Below are positions 6,735 through 14,691 of a DNA stretch of 34,178 nt, piece after piece. The position numbers and the translations under genes were made by a program. Within the stretch, counting starts at the first letter, position 1, and each line of letters begins with the position of its first letter. The DNA is from Actinomycetes bacterium (GTDB lineage Bacteria; Actinomycetota; Actinomycetes; Propionibacteriales; Propionibacteriaceae): the NCBI GenBank assembly GCA_023458095.1, contig JAEXAS010000010.1, forward strand, positions 1-34,178, written 5' to 3'. The notes beneath the pieces are model-generated. The model saw only the letters and a program-made list of their open reading frames with translations, ran no database searches and was not told the DNA's origin.

Positions 6735-8897
6735 ATGGCACTGACTGACCCCCACCTCGCCGAACTTGCTCACGCCTACGGCATCGCTACGGAATTCTGG
6801 GACTGGAAGGGCCGCCTCACCGAGGTCAGCGCCAGCACAGTGATCGCGATCCTGGCCGCGATGGACGTCGACGCCACCGACCCGGAGGGCACCGCCGCCG
6901 CGCTGACTGCCGTCGTCGACCGGGCGTGGTCACGCGTCCTACCGCCCTGCGTGGTGATGGAACAAGGCCAGGCCGAGTCGTTGCTGGTGCATGTTCGGCA
7001 CGGGGATTGGGTTCGAGTGTCGGTGCGCCTGGAAGAGGGCGGACAGCGCGAGTTGCAGCAGCAGACCCATGACGTGGCCCCACGTGAGGTGGCGGGCCGA
7101 CTCATCGGTGAGGCGGCCTTCGAACTGCCCGCAGACCTGCCCTTGGGCTATCACCGGCTGGAGGCCATCACCCCCGACGGCGAGGTGGACGCCACCGTGA
7201 TCGTCAGCCCGGCCTTCGTGGGATTCCCGGCGGCGCTGAGTGATCGGCGAACCTGGGGGTACGCCGTGCAGTTGTACAGCCTGAGCTCAGCCCAGTCGTG
7301 GGGGCTGGGAGATCTGGGTGACCTGTGTGATCTCTCGGTGTGGGCCGCGACCCAGCAATATGCCGGCTACGTGCTGGTGAATCCACTGCATGCCGCTGAG
7401 CCCACCGTGCCGATCGAAGCCTCGCCCTATCTGCCGATGTCGCGGCGCTTCGTCAATCCGATCTATCTGCGTCCGGAGTTGGTGGCAGAACACGGCGAGT
7501 TGAGTGCCGATGATCGCCGCCGGATCCGCCGTCTGAAGCAGAAGCTGCGCGAGCGGCTCAGCGATGAGGAACTGATCGAGCGAGCACCCATCTGGAAGGC
7601 CAAGCTCGACGCCCTCCAGGTGATCTTCGCCGCAGGAATGCGCCCGGCACGACGGATGGCCTTCAACGACTTCCTCCGCCGAGAGGGACGCGGACTCACT
7701 CAGTTCGCCACCTGGTCGGCGCTGGTCGAACACTACGGTCAAGACTTCCGCCAATGGCCCGCCGAACTGCGTCGACCGTCCTCGCCGGAGGTTGCAGCCT
7801 TCGCCGAGGCGCATCACGAGCGCATCGAGTTCTACGCCTGGTTGCAGTTCGTCGCCGCCGAGCAGCTTCGTCTGGCTCAGTCGACCGCGCGTAATGCCGG
7901 AATGAAGCTGGGCCTGATGAGCGACCTCGCCGTCGGGGTCAGCGGACGCAGCGCCGAGGCGTGGACCTACGGCAATCTGTTCGCCGAGGGCATTGGCGTG
8001 GGGGCGCCGCCGGACCCGTTCAATCAACTCGGCCAGGCCTGGGGGCAGGCGCCTTGGCGGCCGGATCGGCTCGCCGAGCTGTCGTATGCGCCCTTTCGGC
8101 ACATGGTCGCTGCCGTACTGCGCAACGCCGGCGGACTGCGCGTCGACCACATCATGGGGCTATTCCGGCTGTGGTGGGTGCCGGAAGGTAGCCCGCCCAG
8201 TGAGGGCGCCTATGTGCGCTATGACCACCGGGCGATGGTCGGCATCCTGGCGTTGGAGGCTCACCGGGCCGATGCCTTGGTGGTGGGAGAAGACCTGGGT
8301 GTGGTCGAACCGTGGGTGCGCGACTACCTGCGCCAGCGCGGCATTCTGGGAACCTCCATCGAGTGGTTCGAACTCGACGAGCAGGAGAACCCGCTGCCTC
8401 CGGAGTCTTGGCGGGAATACTGCTTGGCTTCGGTGACCACCCACGACCTGCCGCCGACGGCGGGCTATCTTGCCGGGGATCACATCAGGATTCGCAACGA
8501 CCTGGGGCTTCTGACTGAGTCCTTCGACGTGGAGTGGCAGACCGATCGGCAGCATCAGGATCGGATCGTGGCTGGGTTGCGGCAGCGGGGCTTTCTGGCC
8601 GAAGGCGAGACCGATGTGGAGCAGATCGTGTTGGCGATGCATCGCTTCCTGGTGGCCACCCCGTCACGGGTGTTGTGCGCAGCCCTCACCGACGCGGTGG
8701 GCGATCGGCGCACGCAAAACCAACCGGGCACCTCGGTGGAATACCCCAACTGGAAGGTTCCGCTGTGCGGACCCGATGGTGAGCCGATCCTGCTGGAGGA
8801 CCTGTTCACCGACGAGCGCAGCTTCCGGCTGGCCACCGTCATGAACGGCTTGCGAACCCCGTTGCCGGTGCCCCGCGGCGACGACGGCGGGGTCTGA
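6735..8897 (+). CDS. malQ: 4-alpha-glucanotransferase (amylomaltase)
   Basis: MalQ transfers alpha-1,4-glucan segments between maltodextrins, releasing glucose, in cytosolic glycogen and maltose metabolism. The 720-residue protein is the long actinobacterial form, with an N-terminal domain of about 150 residues before the GH77 barrel. The catalytic motifs are in order: LRVDHIMGLFRLWWVP (nucleophile Asp), VVGEDLGVV (acid/base Glu) and VTTHDLPPTAGYL (third Asp). YLPMSRRFVNPIYL and WRPDRLAEL are further family segments. It starts 52 bases after the MarR gene and converges on pncA. A sugar ABC importer lies 15 kb away, with no direct linkage. Confidence 0.95.
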   Translation: MALTDPHLAELAHAYGIATEFWDWKGRLTEVSASTVIAILAAMDVDATDPEGTAAALTAVVDRAWSRVLPPCVVMEQGQAESLLVHVRHGDWVRVSVRLEEGGQRELQQQTHDVAPREVAGRLIGEAAFELPADLPLGYHRLEAITPDGEVDATVIVSPAFVGFPAALSDRRTWGYAVQLYSLSSAQSWGLGDLGDLCDLSVWAATQQYAGYVLVNPLHAAEPTVPIEASPYLPMSRRFVNPIYLRPELVAEHGELSADDRRRIRRLKQKLRERLSDEELIERAPIWKAKLDALQVIFAAGMRPARRMAFNDFLRREGRGLTQFATWSALVEHYGQDFRQWPAELRRPSSPEVAAFAEAHHERIEFYAWLQFVAAEQLRLAQSTARNAGMKLGLMSDLAVGVSGRSAEAWTYGNLFAEGIGVGAPPDPFNQLGQAWGQAPWRPDRLAELSYAPFRHMVAAVLRNAGGLRVDHIMGLFRLWWVPEGSPPSEGAYVRYDHRAMVGILALEAHRADALVVGEDLGVVEPWVRDYLRQRGILGTSIEWFELDEQENPLPPESWREYCLASVTTHDLPPTAGYLAGDHIRIRNDLGLLTESFDVEWQTDRQHQDRIVAGLRQRGFLAEGETDVEQIVLAMHRFLVATPSRVLCAALTDAVGDRRTQNQPGTSVEYPNWKVPLCGPDGEPILLEDLFTDERSFRLATVMNGLRTPLPVPRGDDGGV

Positions 8898-8904
8898 GCC
8901 GGGT

Positions 8905-9459
8905 TCAGCGGCGCACGGTCACCTTCGCGGCCCGCAATTCGGCCACCGTGGCGTCCAGATTTTGCGGTGCCACCGGGGCGGTCAGTTCCAGCAGGACGCG
9001 GGTGGTCAGGCCGGCCCCGGCCGCGTCCAAGGCGGTGGCTTTTACGCAGTAGTCGGTGGCGATTCCGACGATGTCGACCCGGGTGACCTCATGATCGGCC
9101 AGCCACTCGTCGAGTCCTTCACCGTCACAGTCGCCTTCGAATCCGGAATAAGCCGCGCTGGTCTGTCCCTTGTCGAAGATGGCTTCGAAGAGGTCTTCGC
9201 GTAACGGGGCGTGGAGTTCGGCTCCGGCGGTGCCGACCACGCAATGGGCAGGCCAGGAGTCGACGTAGTCGGGATCGGTGGCGAAATGCTCGCCCGGCTC
9301 GATGTGATGATCCCGGGTCGCCACAACGTGGTCGTAGCCGTGCTGGCCGTCCAGGAGTGCACCGATCGCTGAGGCCACCGCTGCGCCGCCGGCGACGGCC
9401 AGCGATCCACCCTCACAGAAGTCGTTTTGGACATCGACCACGATCAAGGCGGTGCTCAC
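8905..9459 (-). CDS. pncA: Nicotinamidase
   Basis: PncA hydrolyses nicotinamide to nicotinate, the first step of the Preiss-Handler NAD salvage route. The 184-residue isochorismatase-fold protein has the catalytic triad Asp9 (VVDVQNDF), Lys97 (FDKGQ) and Cys138 (ATDYCV). The metal ligands fit Asp50, His52, His58 and His72 (RDHHIEPGEHF, PAHCVVG). The GTG start overlaps the pncB stop in GTGA, so the two are translationally coupled: PncB uses the nicotinate that PncA makes. Homologues activate pyrazinamide. No NrtR-like site is apparent upstream of the pair. Confidence 0.95.
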   Translation of the reverse strand: MSTALIVVDVQNDFCEGGSLAVAGGAAVASAIGALLDGQHGYDHVVATRDHHIEPGEHFATDPDYVDSWPAHCVVGTAGAELHAPLREDLFEAIFDKGQTSAAYSGFEGDCDGEGLDEWLADHEVTRVDIVGIATDYCVKATALDAAGAGLTTRVLLELTAPVAPQNLDATVAELRAAKVTVRR

Positions 9460-10814
9460 CGCTTGGCCCGCTTCTTGGGGGCCGGGCTGTCGATCACCAC
9501 GGTCGGAATCGCGGGGTCGCCTTGGCTCATCTTGCGGGCGGGTTGGGGGAGTTCGGCCCGAGCGCGGGCATGCCGCTCGCGGGCGGCGTCCAGCGACTCG
9601 CGGTTGACCGGCTTGCCCTTGCGCATCAGTTGGACGGTGAGTGGACGGTCATTGCCGTCATCGGTGGGTGGGGTGCCGATTCCGACGACCTCGGCCTCGG
9701 CGCGTCCCTTGGCGTTGAGTCGTCGCAGGGCGAACTTACGCCCACCGATGGAGGGCTTTCCCAGGCTGAGTTTGGCCACTGGCACCAGGGGGGCGAACTT
9801 GTCGTCGCTCTCGGCCCGCGCGACCAGCTTGTAGACGAAGCCGCAGGTGGGAGCGCCCGATCCGGTGACCAGTGAGGTGCCCACGCCGTAGCCGTCCACC
9901 GGTGCGCTGCGCAGAGCCGCGATCTGGAATTCGTCCAGATCGGAGGTCACGATGATTCGGGTGTTGGTGGCGCCGAGGGAGTCGAGCAGCTTGCGCACAT
10001 CGGCGGCCTGTTCGGCCAGGTCACCCGAATCGAGTCGGATTGCGCCCAGCTTGCCCTTGCTGAGTTCCACGCCGGTGCGAACGGCCTGTTCGATGTCGTA
10101 GGTGTCGACCAGCAAGGTGGTGTCTTTGCCGAGGGTCTTGAGTTGGGCTTTGAAGGCGTCGGCCTCCGAGTCGTGCAACAAGGTGAACGAGTGCGCGGCG
10201 GTGCCGGCAGTCGGGACGCCATAGCTGCGTCCAGCCTCCAGGTTCGAGGTGGCGGTGAAACCGGCGATGTAAGCGGCGCGGGCTGCGGCGACCGCAGCAT
10301 GTTCGTTGGCCCGCCGTGAGCCCATCTCGATGCAGGGCCGATCGCCAGCCATGGCCGTCATCCGGGAAGCCGCCGAGGCGACCGCGCTGTCGTAGTTGTA
10401 GATGCTCAGCAGCAGGGTTTCCAGCAGCACAGCCTCGGCGAAGGTGCCCTCGACGGTGAGGATGGGCGAACCGGGGAAGTAGATCTCGCCCTCGGGGTAG
10501 CCCCAGATATTGCCCTTGAACTTGTAGCCGGCCAGCCATTCGGCCAGGTCGGTGTCGATGACGTTTTCTTCCAGCAGGAAGTTCAGCGCCGACTCGTCGA
10601 AGCGGAATGCCTTCACCGCGTCCAGGGCCCGGCCTACTCCAGCCACCACGCCGTAGCGGCGTCCGGTGGGTAGCCGCCGGGGAAACATCTCGAAGACGCT
10701 TCGCCGCATCGCGGTCTTGGAGCGCATAGCGGCCCGAATCATGGTCAGTTCGTACTGATCGGTGAGCAATGCCGTGCTCGGCGGGCCGCCCGCCGGCGCT
10801 AGGAGGACAGTCAT
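9456..10814 (-). CDS. pncB: Nicotinate phosphoribosyltransferase
   Basis: PncB joins nicotinate to PRPP to give nicotinate mononucleotide. The 452-residue protein shows LLTDQYELTMIRAA at the N terminus, the conserved MGSRRANEHAAVAAARAAY near residue 170, IRLDSGDLAEQA, ITSDLDEFQIAAL and GYGVGTSLVTG in the barrel. The start at 10814 fits a leaderless TAGGCT box at 10822-10827 and gives a normal-length N terminus; the frame is open further upstream but that part is not conserved in character. It is the first gene of the pncB-pncA operon and is divergent from clpS. Confidence 0.95.
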   Translation of the reverse strand: MTVLLAPAGGPPSTALLTDQYELTMIRAAMRSKTAMRRSVFEMFPRRLPTGRRYGVVAGVGRALDAVKAFRFDESALNFLLEENVIDTDLAEWLAGYKFKGNIWGYPEGEIYFPGSPILTVEGTFAEAVLLETLLLSIYNYDSAVASAASRMTAMAGDRPCIEMGSRRANEHAAVAAARAAYIAGFTATSNLEAGRSYGVPTAGTAAHSFTLLHDSEADAFKAQLKTLGKDTTLLVDTYDIEQAVRTGVELSKGKLGAIRLDSGDLAEQAADVRKLLDSLGATNTRIIVTSDLDEFQIAALRSAPVDGYGVGTSLVTGSGAPTCGFVYKLVARAESDDKFAPLVPVAKLSLGKPSIGGRKFALRRLNAKGRAEAEVVGIGTPPTDDGNDRPLTVQLMRKGKPVNRESLDAARERHARARAELPQPARKMSQGDPAIPTVVIDSPAPKKRAKR

Positions 10815-10821
10815 GGGCATC

Positions 10822-10827
10822 AGCCTA
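10822..10827 (-). promoter_or_regulatory. -10 box of leaderless pncB promoter
   Basis: On the minus strand TAGGCT stands seven bases before the ATG at 10814. No Shine-Dalgarno sequence is present. Confidence 0.55.
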
Positions 10828-10898
10828 ACCACCATCGGCGCCGCTGTGGTCGGCTCGGATGCTCCCATCGCGAATCGTGATCGCGGTTGCAGGTCTGA

Positions 10899-10904
10899 CA
10901 GAAT
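10899..10904 (+). promoter_or_regulatory. -10 box of leaderless clpS promoter
   Basis: CAGAAT is followed by six bases and the GTG at 10911. Just upstream (10869-10885) lies CGCGA-7-TCGCG, a short inverted repeat of unknown meaning. Confidence 0.45.
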
Positions 10905-10910
10905 GGGGCC

Positions 10911-11213
10911 GTGTCCAATCCCGATCACCTCCCTGGTCCGGCGGGGGATACCGCGACGTTGAGCAAGCCGGCTGAAGCGGCCTTGGTCACCTGGGTCACG
11001 CTCGTGTGGGATGACCCGGTGAACCTGATGAGCTATGTCACGCACGTGTTCGCCAGCTACTTCGGCTATTCCCCGGAGAAGGCGAACGAACTCATGCTCC
11101 AGGTGCACAACCACGGCAAGGCCGTGGTCTCAGCCGGAACTCGTGAGCAGATGGAGATCGATGTGGACGCGATGCACGGCTACGGGCTGTGGGCCACCAT
11201 GGAGCCGGGCTGA
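10911..11213 (+). CDS. clpS: ATP-dependent Clp protease adaptor ClpS
   Basis: ClpS binds the N-terminal domain of the Clp ATPase and delivers N-degron substrates. The 100-residue protein carries VTLVWDDPVNLMSYV, the actinobacterial form of the N-end-rule pocket, then VFASYFGYSPEKANELMLQV and VHNHGKAVVSAGTREQME. The GTG start follows a leaderless -10 box. The stop overlaps the start of the DUF2017 gene by one base (TGATG), the usual actinobacterial pairing. The Clp ATPase and peptidase genes are not in the window. Confidence 0.95.
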   Translation: MSNPDHLPGPAGDTATLSKPAEAALVTWVTLVWDDPVNLMSYVTHVFASYFGYSPEKANELMLQVHNHGKAVVSAGTREQMEIDVDAMHGYGLWATMEPG

Positions 11214-11767
11214 TGCGAGAGTTCAAACGCACCGGTTCGATGATCAAGGTGAAGCTGTCCGACTACGAGGCAGCGCTCTTGGAATCACTGGTGGAGCAGT
11301 TGGCGGAGCTGCTGGCCACCGACGTCGGCACCGATTTCAGTTCGGATCCCTTCGATCGCTGGCAGGCCGAGATGCAGGAGTCCGAGCCGCTGGATCGCAC
11401 CGATCCGGCCATCCTTCGACTCTTCCCGGATGCGTACGCCGATGATCCGGTGGCGTCGACCGAGTTTCGGCGTCTCACGCAGTCGAAGCAACGTTCCGAT
11501 CGTCAGCAGCAGGCTGAGGTGGTGCTCAGTGCGCTGGCCGATTGTGAGGGTGGGGCACATGCGGTTCAGGTGCGCTTGATCGACCTGGACGATTGGCTCA
11601 AGACCTTGACCGCGGTGCGCCTGAGTCTGGCGGCGCGACTGGGGATCGAGACCACCGAAGACGCTGCAGAGTTGGATGCTCTGCCCGATGAGGATCCTCG
11701 ATTGTTCGTGTATCGGGTCTATGAGTGGATCGCCTACCTCAGTGAGAATCTGCTGTCCTTGGCCTGA
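11213..11767 (+). CDS. DUF2017 family protein
   Basis: This 184-residue acidic, mostly helical protein matches DUF2017. It has no signal peptide or membrane segment. Recognisable features are an N-terminal segment (SDYEAALLESLVEQLAELLA), LRLFPDAYADDPVASTEFRRL and a C-terminal VYEWIAYLSENLL. Its function is unknown. It is almost always downstream of clpS in Actinomycetota, and here the genes overlap by one base, so a role tied to ClpS or proteolysis is an inference from context only. The ATG at 11213 is fixed by the overlap. Confidence 0.85.
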   Translation: MREFKRTGSMIKVKLSDYEAALLESLVEQLAELLATDVGTDFSSDPFDRWQAEMQESEPLDRTDPAILRLFPDAYADDPVASTEFRRLTQSKQRSDRQQQAEVVLSALADCEGGAHAVQVRLIDLDDWLKTLTAVRLSLAARLGIETTEDAAELDALPDEDPRLFVYRVYEWIAYLSENLLSLA

Positions 11768-11837
11768 TCGGCGTCCGGGTGGCGATTTCGTTACAGTTCT
11801 GCTTCGAAAATGAGATCCGGCTGGTGGGGTAGCAAAA

Positions 11838-11853
11838 GTAAGGCTAGCCTTAC
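11838..11853. promoter_or_regulatory. IdeR/DtxR-type iron box at feoA promoter
   Basis: GTAAGGCTAGCCTTAC is a perfect 16-base palindrome of the TTAGG-TTAG-CCTAA iron-box class recognised by iron-loaded DtxR/IdeR. The -10 box TAGCCT (11845-11850) lies inside it and is seven bases before the feoA ATG. Bound regulator would block RNA polymerase directly, so repression by iron is expected. Confidence 0.8.
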
Positions 11854-11857
11854 CTGC

Positions 11858-12094
11858 ATGAAACTTGGGATCGCGTTGAGCAAGGCTCCGCTGCGGACAC
11901 CGCTCACCCTGATCGATTGCCAGGTCGATCCCTCGGCATCGCAGCGGCTGACTGCGCTCGGGCTGCGCGTCGGTTCTAGCTTCTCCCTCATCTCCAAGAC
12001 CGCAGGCGGCGGCCGAGTGGTTCAGGTCGCTGGCTCACGGGTGGCGGTGGGTCGCTCACTCCTGGCTGGATTGCGTGCCGAGGTGGCCGCCTGA
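11858..12094 (+). CDS. feoA: Ferrous iron transport protein A
   Basis: FeoA is a small SH3-like cytosolic partner of the FeoB iron(II) transporter. The 78-residue product has the family plan PLTLIDCQVDPSASQRLTAL-GLRVGSSFSLISKTAGGG and a closing GSRVAVGRSLLAGLRAEV. The ATG at 11858 is chosen because it follows the -10 box by seven bases and gives the usual length. The stop overlaps the feoB start (TGATG). Expression should be controlled by the iron box upstream. Confidence 0.92.
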   Translation: MKLGIALSKAPLRTPLTLIDCQVDPSASQRLTALGLRVGSSFSLISKTAGGGRVVQVAGSRVAVGRSLLAGLRAEVAA

Positions 12095-14145
12095 TGCCAG
12101 ACCCGGTAGTGGACGCACCGGCTGTGGTTCCGTCGCTGGCGTCAAAGACCAGACTCACGGTGCCGGCGACCAAAGCCTGCTGCCAACCAGCCGTCAATAT
12201 CTGCGCCGATCCGGATGCCCCGGTCGTGGCCCTGGTGGGAGCGCCCAACGCTGGAAAATCGACCCTGTTCAACGCCCTCACCGGTGCCAAAGTGACCATG
12301 GGCAATTGGCCGGGCACCACCGTGGAGGTCTCCCGCGGAGTGTGGAAGTCCACCCTGGCTGCGGCCAGTTGCACCTGCGACGAGTGTGAATGCGGCCCCG
12401 ATGAGGAACCGCTGGAGATCGCCCTGGTCGACCTCCCAGGAACCTACTCGCTGGATCCGCAATCGCCGGATGAAGCACTCACCCGCGACTTGCTTGTCGA
12501 TGGTCGTGATGCCCAGCGACCAGATCTGAGCGTCGTGGTCTGTGATGCGTCCCGGCTGACCGGGGGGTTGTATCTGGTCTCGCAGATTCGTGAGCTTGGT
12601 CTGCCCATGGTGGTCGCCATAACCATGAACGACGTGGCCCGAAACCGAGGCATCTCGGTGGATACGGCCGCGCTTGGCCGTGAACTAGGTTGTCCGGTAG
12701 TCGCCATCGATCCTCGGCGGCGCAGCGGTCTGGACGCCCTGGCGGCGACCGTCCGCGCTGCCTTCACCGCGCCAGCGCCTGAACCGCTGCGGCTGCTGTC
12801 CGATGACACCGACCTTGGTGCTGAGGACGCCCGGTTCACCTGGATCGGGGCCGTGGTCGATGCCAGTTGTGCCGTACCGCAGGCTGCCGCCCGCACCCGC
12901 TCGGACCGTATTGACCGCTGGGTGACCGCCCCGGTGTGGGGGCCGCTGATCTTTCTGGCCGTGATGTGGCTGGTCTTCCAAATCACGACAGCCGTGGCCG
13001 CGCCGCTGCAGGACCTCCTGGACGGTCTGTTCAGCGGCCCAGTGAGTTCGGCGGCCAGCGCAGCACTGGGCGCAATCGGTCTGGGCGGCACCTGGGTCGA
13101 GGGCTTGGTGGTCGATGGCCTGATTGCAGGGGTGGGCATGCTGCTCACCTTCGTGCCATTGATGACGCTGATGTTCATCCTGTTGGCGGTGCTGGAGGAT
13201 TCGGGCTATCTGGCCCGCGCCGCAGTGGTCACCGATCGTTTGATGCGCTCCATCGGCTTGCCCGGGCGGGCCTTCCTGCCACTCATCGTGGGCTACGGCT
13301 GCAATGTGCCCGCCATCAGCGGAACGCGGATTCTGCCCAATGCCCGGCAACGCATCCTTACTGCGTTGCTGGTGCCGTTCACCTCCTGCACGGCCCGACT
13401 GACTGTGTTCGTGATGATGGGCTCGATCTTCTTCGGGCCCTACGCCGGCACCGCGGTGTTCGCGATGTATGTGCTGTCGATCCTGATCATCATCGCCGTC
13501 GGCCTGGCGCTGCGCGCCACGATGTGGCGCTCAGAGCCCATTGAGCCGCTGGTCATCGACCTGCCGGCCTACCAGGTGCCTACGCTGAAGCTCACCGCCT
13601 CGGTGGCCTGGCTGCGACTGAAGGGCTTCTTGATGACGGCCGGGGGCATCATCGTGGTTACGGTGATTGCGGTGTGGCTGCTGCAGTCGATTCCCACCCA
13701 GGCCGGTGAGAAGTTCGGCGATGTCCCGGTGGCTGACTCAGCCTACGGTGTGGTGTCTCAGGCGGTGGCCCCGGTGTTCGCCCCGGCCGGGTTCGGGTCG
13801 TGGGAGACCTCCTCGACCTTGCTGGTGGGATTCGTCGCCAAGGAAGCCGTGATCTCCTCGTGGGCGCAGACCTATGCCGTGGAAGAGCCTGCCGACAACG
13901 CCGCTCCCGGTGGTCTGGGCGATGCGGTGTGGCACAGCTTCAATGAGTCTTCGGGCGGACATCCGATTCCGGCGGCCCTGGCGTTCATGGTGTTCCTGAT
14001 GGCCTACACCCCCTGTGTGGCGACCTTGTCGGCGCAGTGGCGTGAGGTCGGCACCAAATGGACGCTCTTCGGTATGGGCATGCAGTTGACGGTGGCCTGG
14101 ACGCTGGCCGTCGTGATCTTCCAAGTGGGCAGGCTGCTGATATGA
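12094..14145 (+). CDS. feoB: Ferrous iron transporter B
   Basis: FeoB is the GTPase-linked inner-membrane Fe(II) importer. The 683-residue protein has an N-terminal G domain: P-loop GAPNAGKST (49-57), switch MGNWPGTTVEV, DLPG (113-116). G4 reads TMND (177-180) instead of the usual NMxD. The C-terminal half has the gate motifs GYGCNVPAISGTR and PFTSCTARLTV with their conserved cysteines. Two features are unusual: a cysteine-bearing N-terminal extension (Cys29, Cys30, Cys37) and a Cys-T-Cys-D-E-Cys-E-Cys cluster (93-100) inserted between G2 and G3. These may bind metal or sense redox state. The gene overlaps feoA and feoC in one operon. Confidence 0.95.
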   Translation: MPDPVVDAPAVVPSLASKTRLTVPATKACCQPAVNICADPDAPVVALVGAPNAGKSTLFNALTGAKVTMGNWPGTTVEVSRGVWKSTLAAASCTCDECECGPDEEPLEIALVDLPGTYSLDPQSPDEALTRDLLVDGRDAQRPDLSVVVCDASRLTGGLYLVSQIRELGLPMVVAITMNDVARNRGISVDTAALGRELGCPVVAIDPRRRSGLDALAATVRAAFTAPAPEPLRLLSDDTDLGAEDARFTWIGAVVDASCAVPQAAARTRSDRIDRWVTAPVWGPLIFLAVMWLVFQITTAVAAPLQDLLDGLFSGPVSSAASAALGAIGLGGTWVEGLVVDGLIAGVGMLLTFVPLMTLMFILLAVLEDSGYLARAAVVTDRLMRSIGLPGRAFLPLIVGYGCNVPAISGTRILPNARQRILTALLVPFTSCTARLTVFVMMGSIFFGPYAGTAVFAMYVLSILIIIAVGLALRATMWRSEPIEPLVIDLPAYQVPTLKLTASVAWLRLKGFLMTAGGIIVVTVIAVWLLQSIPTQAGEKFGDVPVADSAYGVVSQAVAPVFAPAGFGSWETSSTLLVGFVAKEAVISSWAQTYAVEEPADNAAPGGLGDAVWHSFNESSGGHPIPAALAFMVFLMAYTPCVATLSAQWREVGTKWTLFGMGMQLTVAWTLAVVIFQVGRLLI

Positions 14146-14414
14146 GTGGTGCCCGCGTGTTGACCCCGTTGACGCTTACCCCGGTTGCGCCGGCTTCGGG
14201 GCCGTTGAGTGCGGTTCTCGCTGAGGTGTCGGCCGGAACCCCCACTGTGGTGGAGATGTCACGCCACACGGGTCTTCCGGGAGGATTGGTCCGGGCGGCC
14301 TTGGATCATCTGGTGCGGACCGGACGGGTGGCGTCCCAGGAGCTTCCGATCGGCTGCCCACCGACCGGTTGTGGGGGTTGCTCCGCGGCGGGTGCCTGTT
14401 CGGTCAGCTCGTAG
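14142..14414 (+). CDS. FeoC-like winged-helix cysteine protein
   Basis: This 90-residue product overlaps the feoB stop by four bases (ATGA). Its middle part looks like a small winged helix (GTPTVVEMSRHTGLPGGLVR followed by AALDHLVRTGRV). The C-terminal tail reads IGCPPTGCGGCSAAGACS, four closely spaced cysteines as in FeoC proteins, which bind an Fe-S cluster and modulate FeoB. Size, position and motif all fit FeoC; overall similarity to enterobacterial FeoC cannot be judged by eye. Confidence 0.75.
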   Translation: MSGARVLTPLTLTPVAPASGPLSAVLAEVSAGTPTVVEMSRHTGLPGGLVRAALDHLVRTGRVASQELPIGCPPTGCGGCSAAGACSVSS

Positions 14415-14418
14415 CCGG

Positions 14419-14583
14419 CTACCAGACCTGAGGGGGTCGGCGGCGATCCGAGGGTGCTGAGTCCTGCTCGGGGCCAGTGTGGGTGAGTCGCTGCCACTGC
14501 TTCTCGGCATTGCGCCGCCCGTCGTCAAGGAAGCGCAGGGTGCGCAACACCAGCTTGGTGGCATCGATCGGTTCCGTGGCCAT
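14419..14583 (-). CDS. Small hypothetical protein
   Basis: This 54-residue basic ORF begins MATEPIDATKLVLRTLRFLD and ends in a proline/arginine-rich tail. I do not recognise a family and see no cysteines or membrane segment. It converges on feoC with a four-base gap. No good Shine-Dalgarno sequence precedes the ATG at 14583. The N-terminal half could form an amphipathic helix. Coding status is uncertain; the compact fit against feoC is the main support. The 108 bases between this ORF and the DUF4291 gene show nothing recognisable. Confidence 0.4.
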   Translation of the reverse strand: MATEPIDATKLVLRTLRFLDDGRRNAEKQWQRLTHTGPEQDSAPSDRRRPPQVW

Positions 14584-14691
14584 GGCTCTACTGTTCCACG
14601 TTGCCGGCGGTAATCGAAGTCGTCTTCGGTCCGCTGGGCGCGCAGCATTGGCCACAGGGCCGCGCCGGGCCGCTGATTGACGCCGTCCTGG

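Noticed and set aside
7287..8150. 287-residue minus-strand ORF opposite malQ
   Set aside because: It is a GC-rich antisense frame without family features.
10815..11114. N-terminal extension of the pncB frame
   Set aside because: It lies opposite clpS and gives an overlong protein; the start at 10814 fits family length and the -10 box.
12444..13350. Minus-strand ORFs opposite feoB
   Set aside because: Ser/Arg/His-rich antisense translations; the plus strand is unmistakably feoB.
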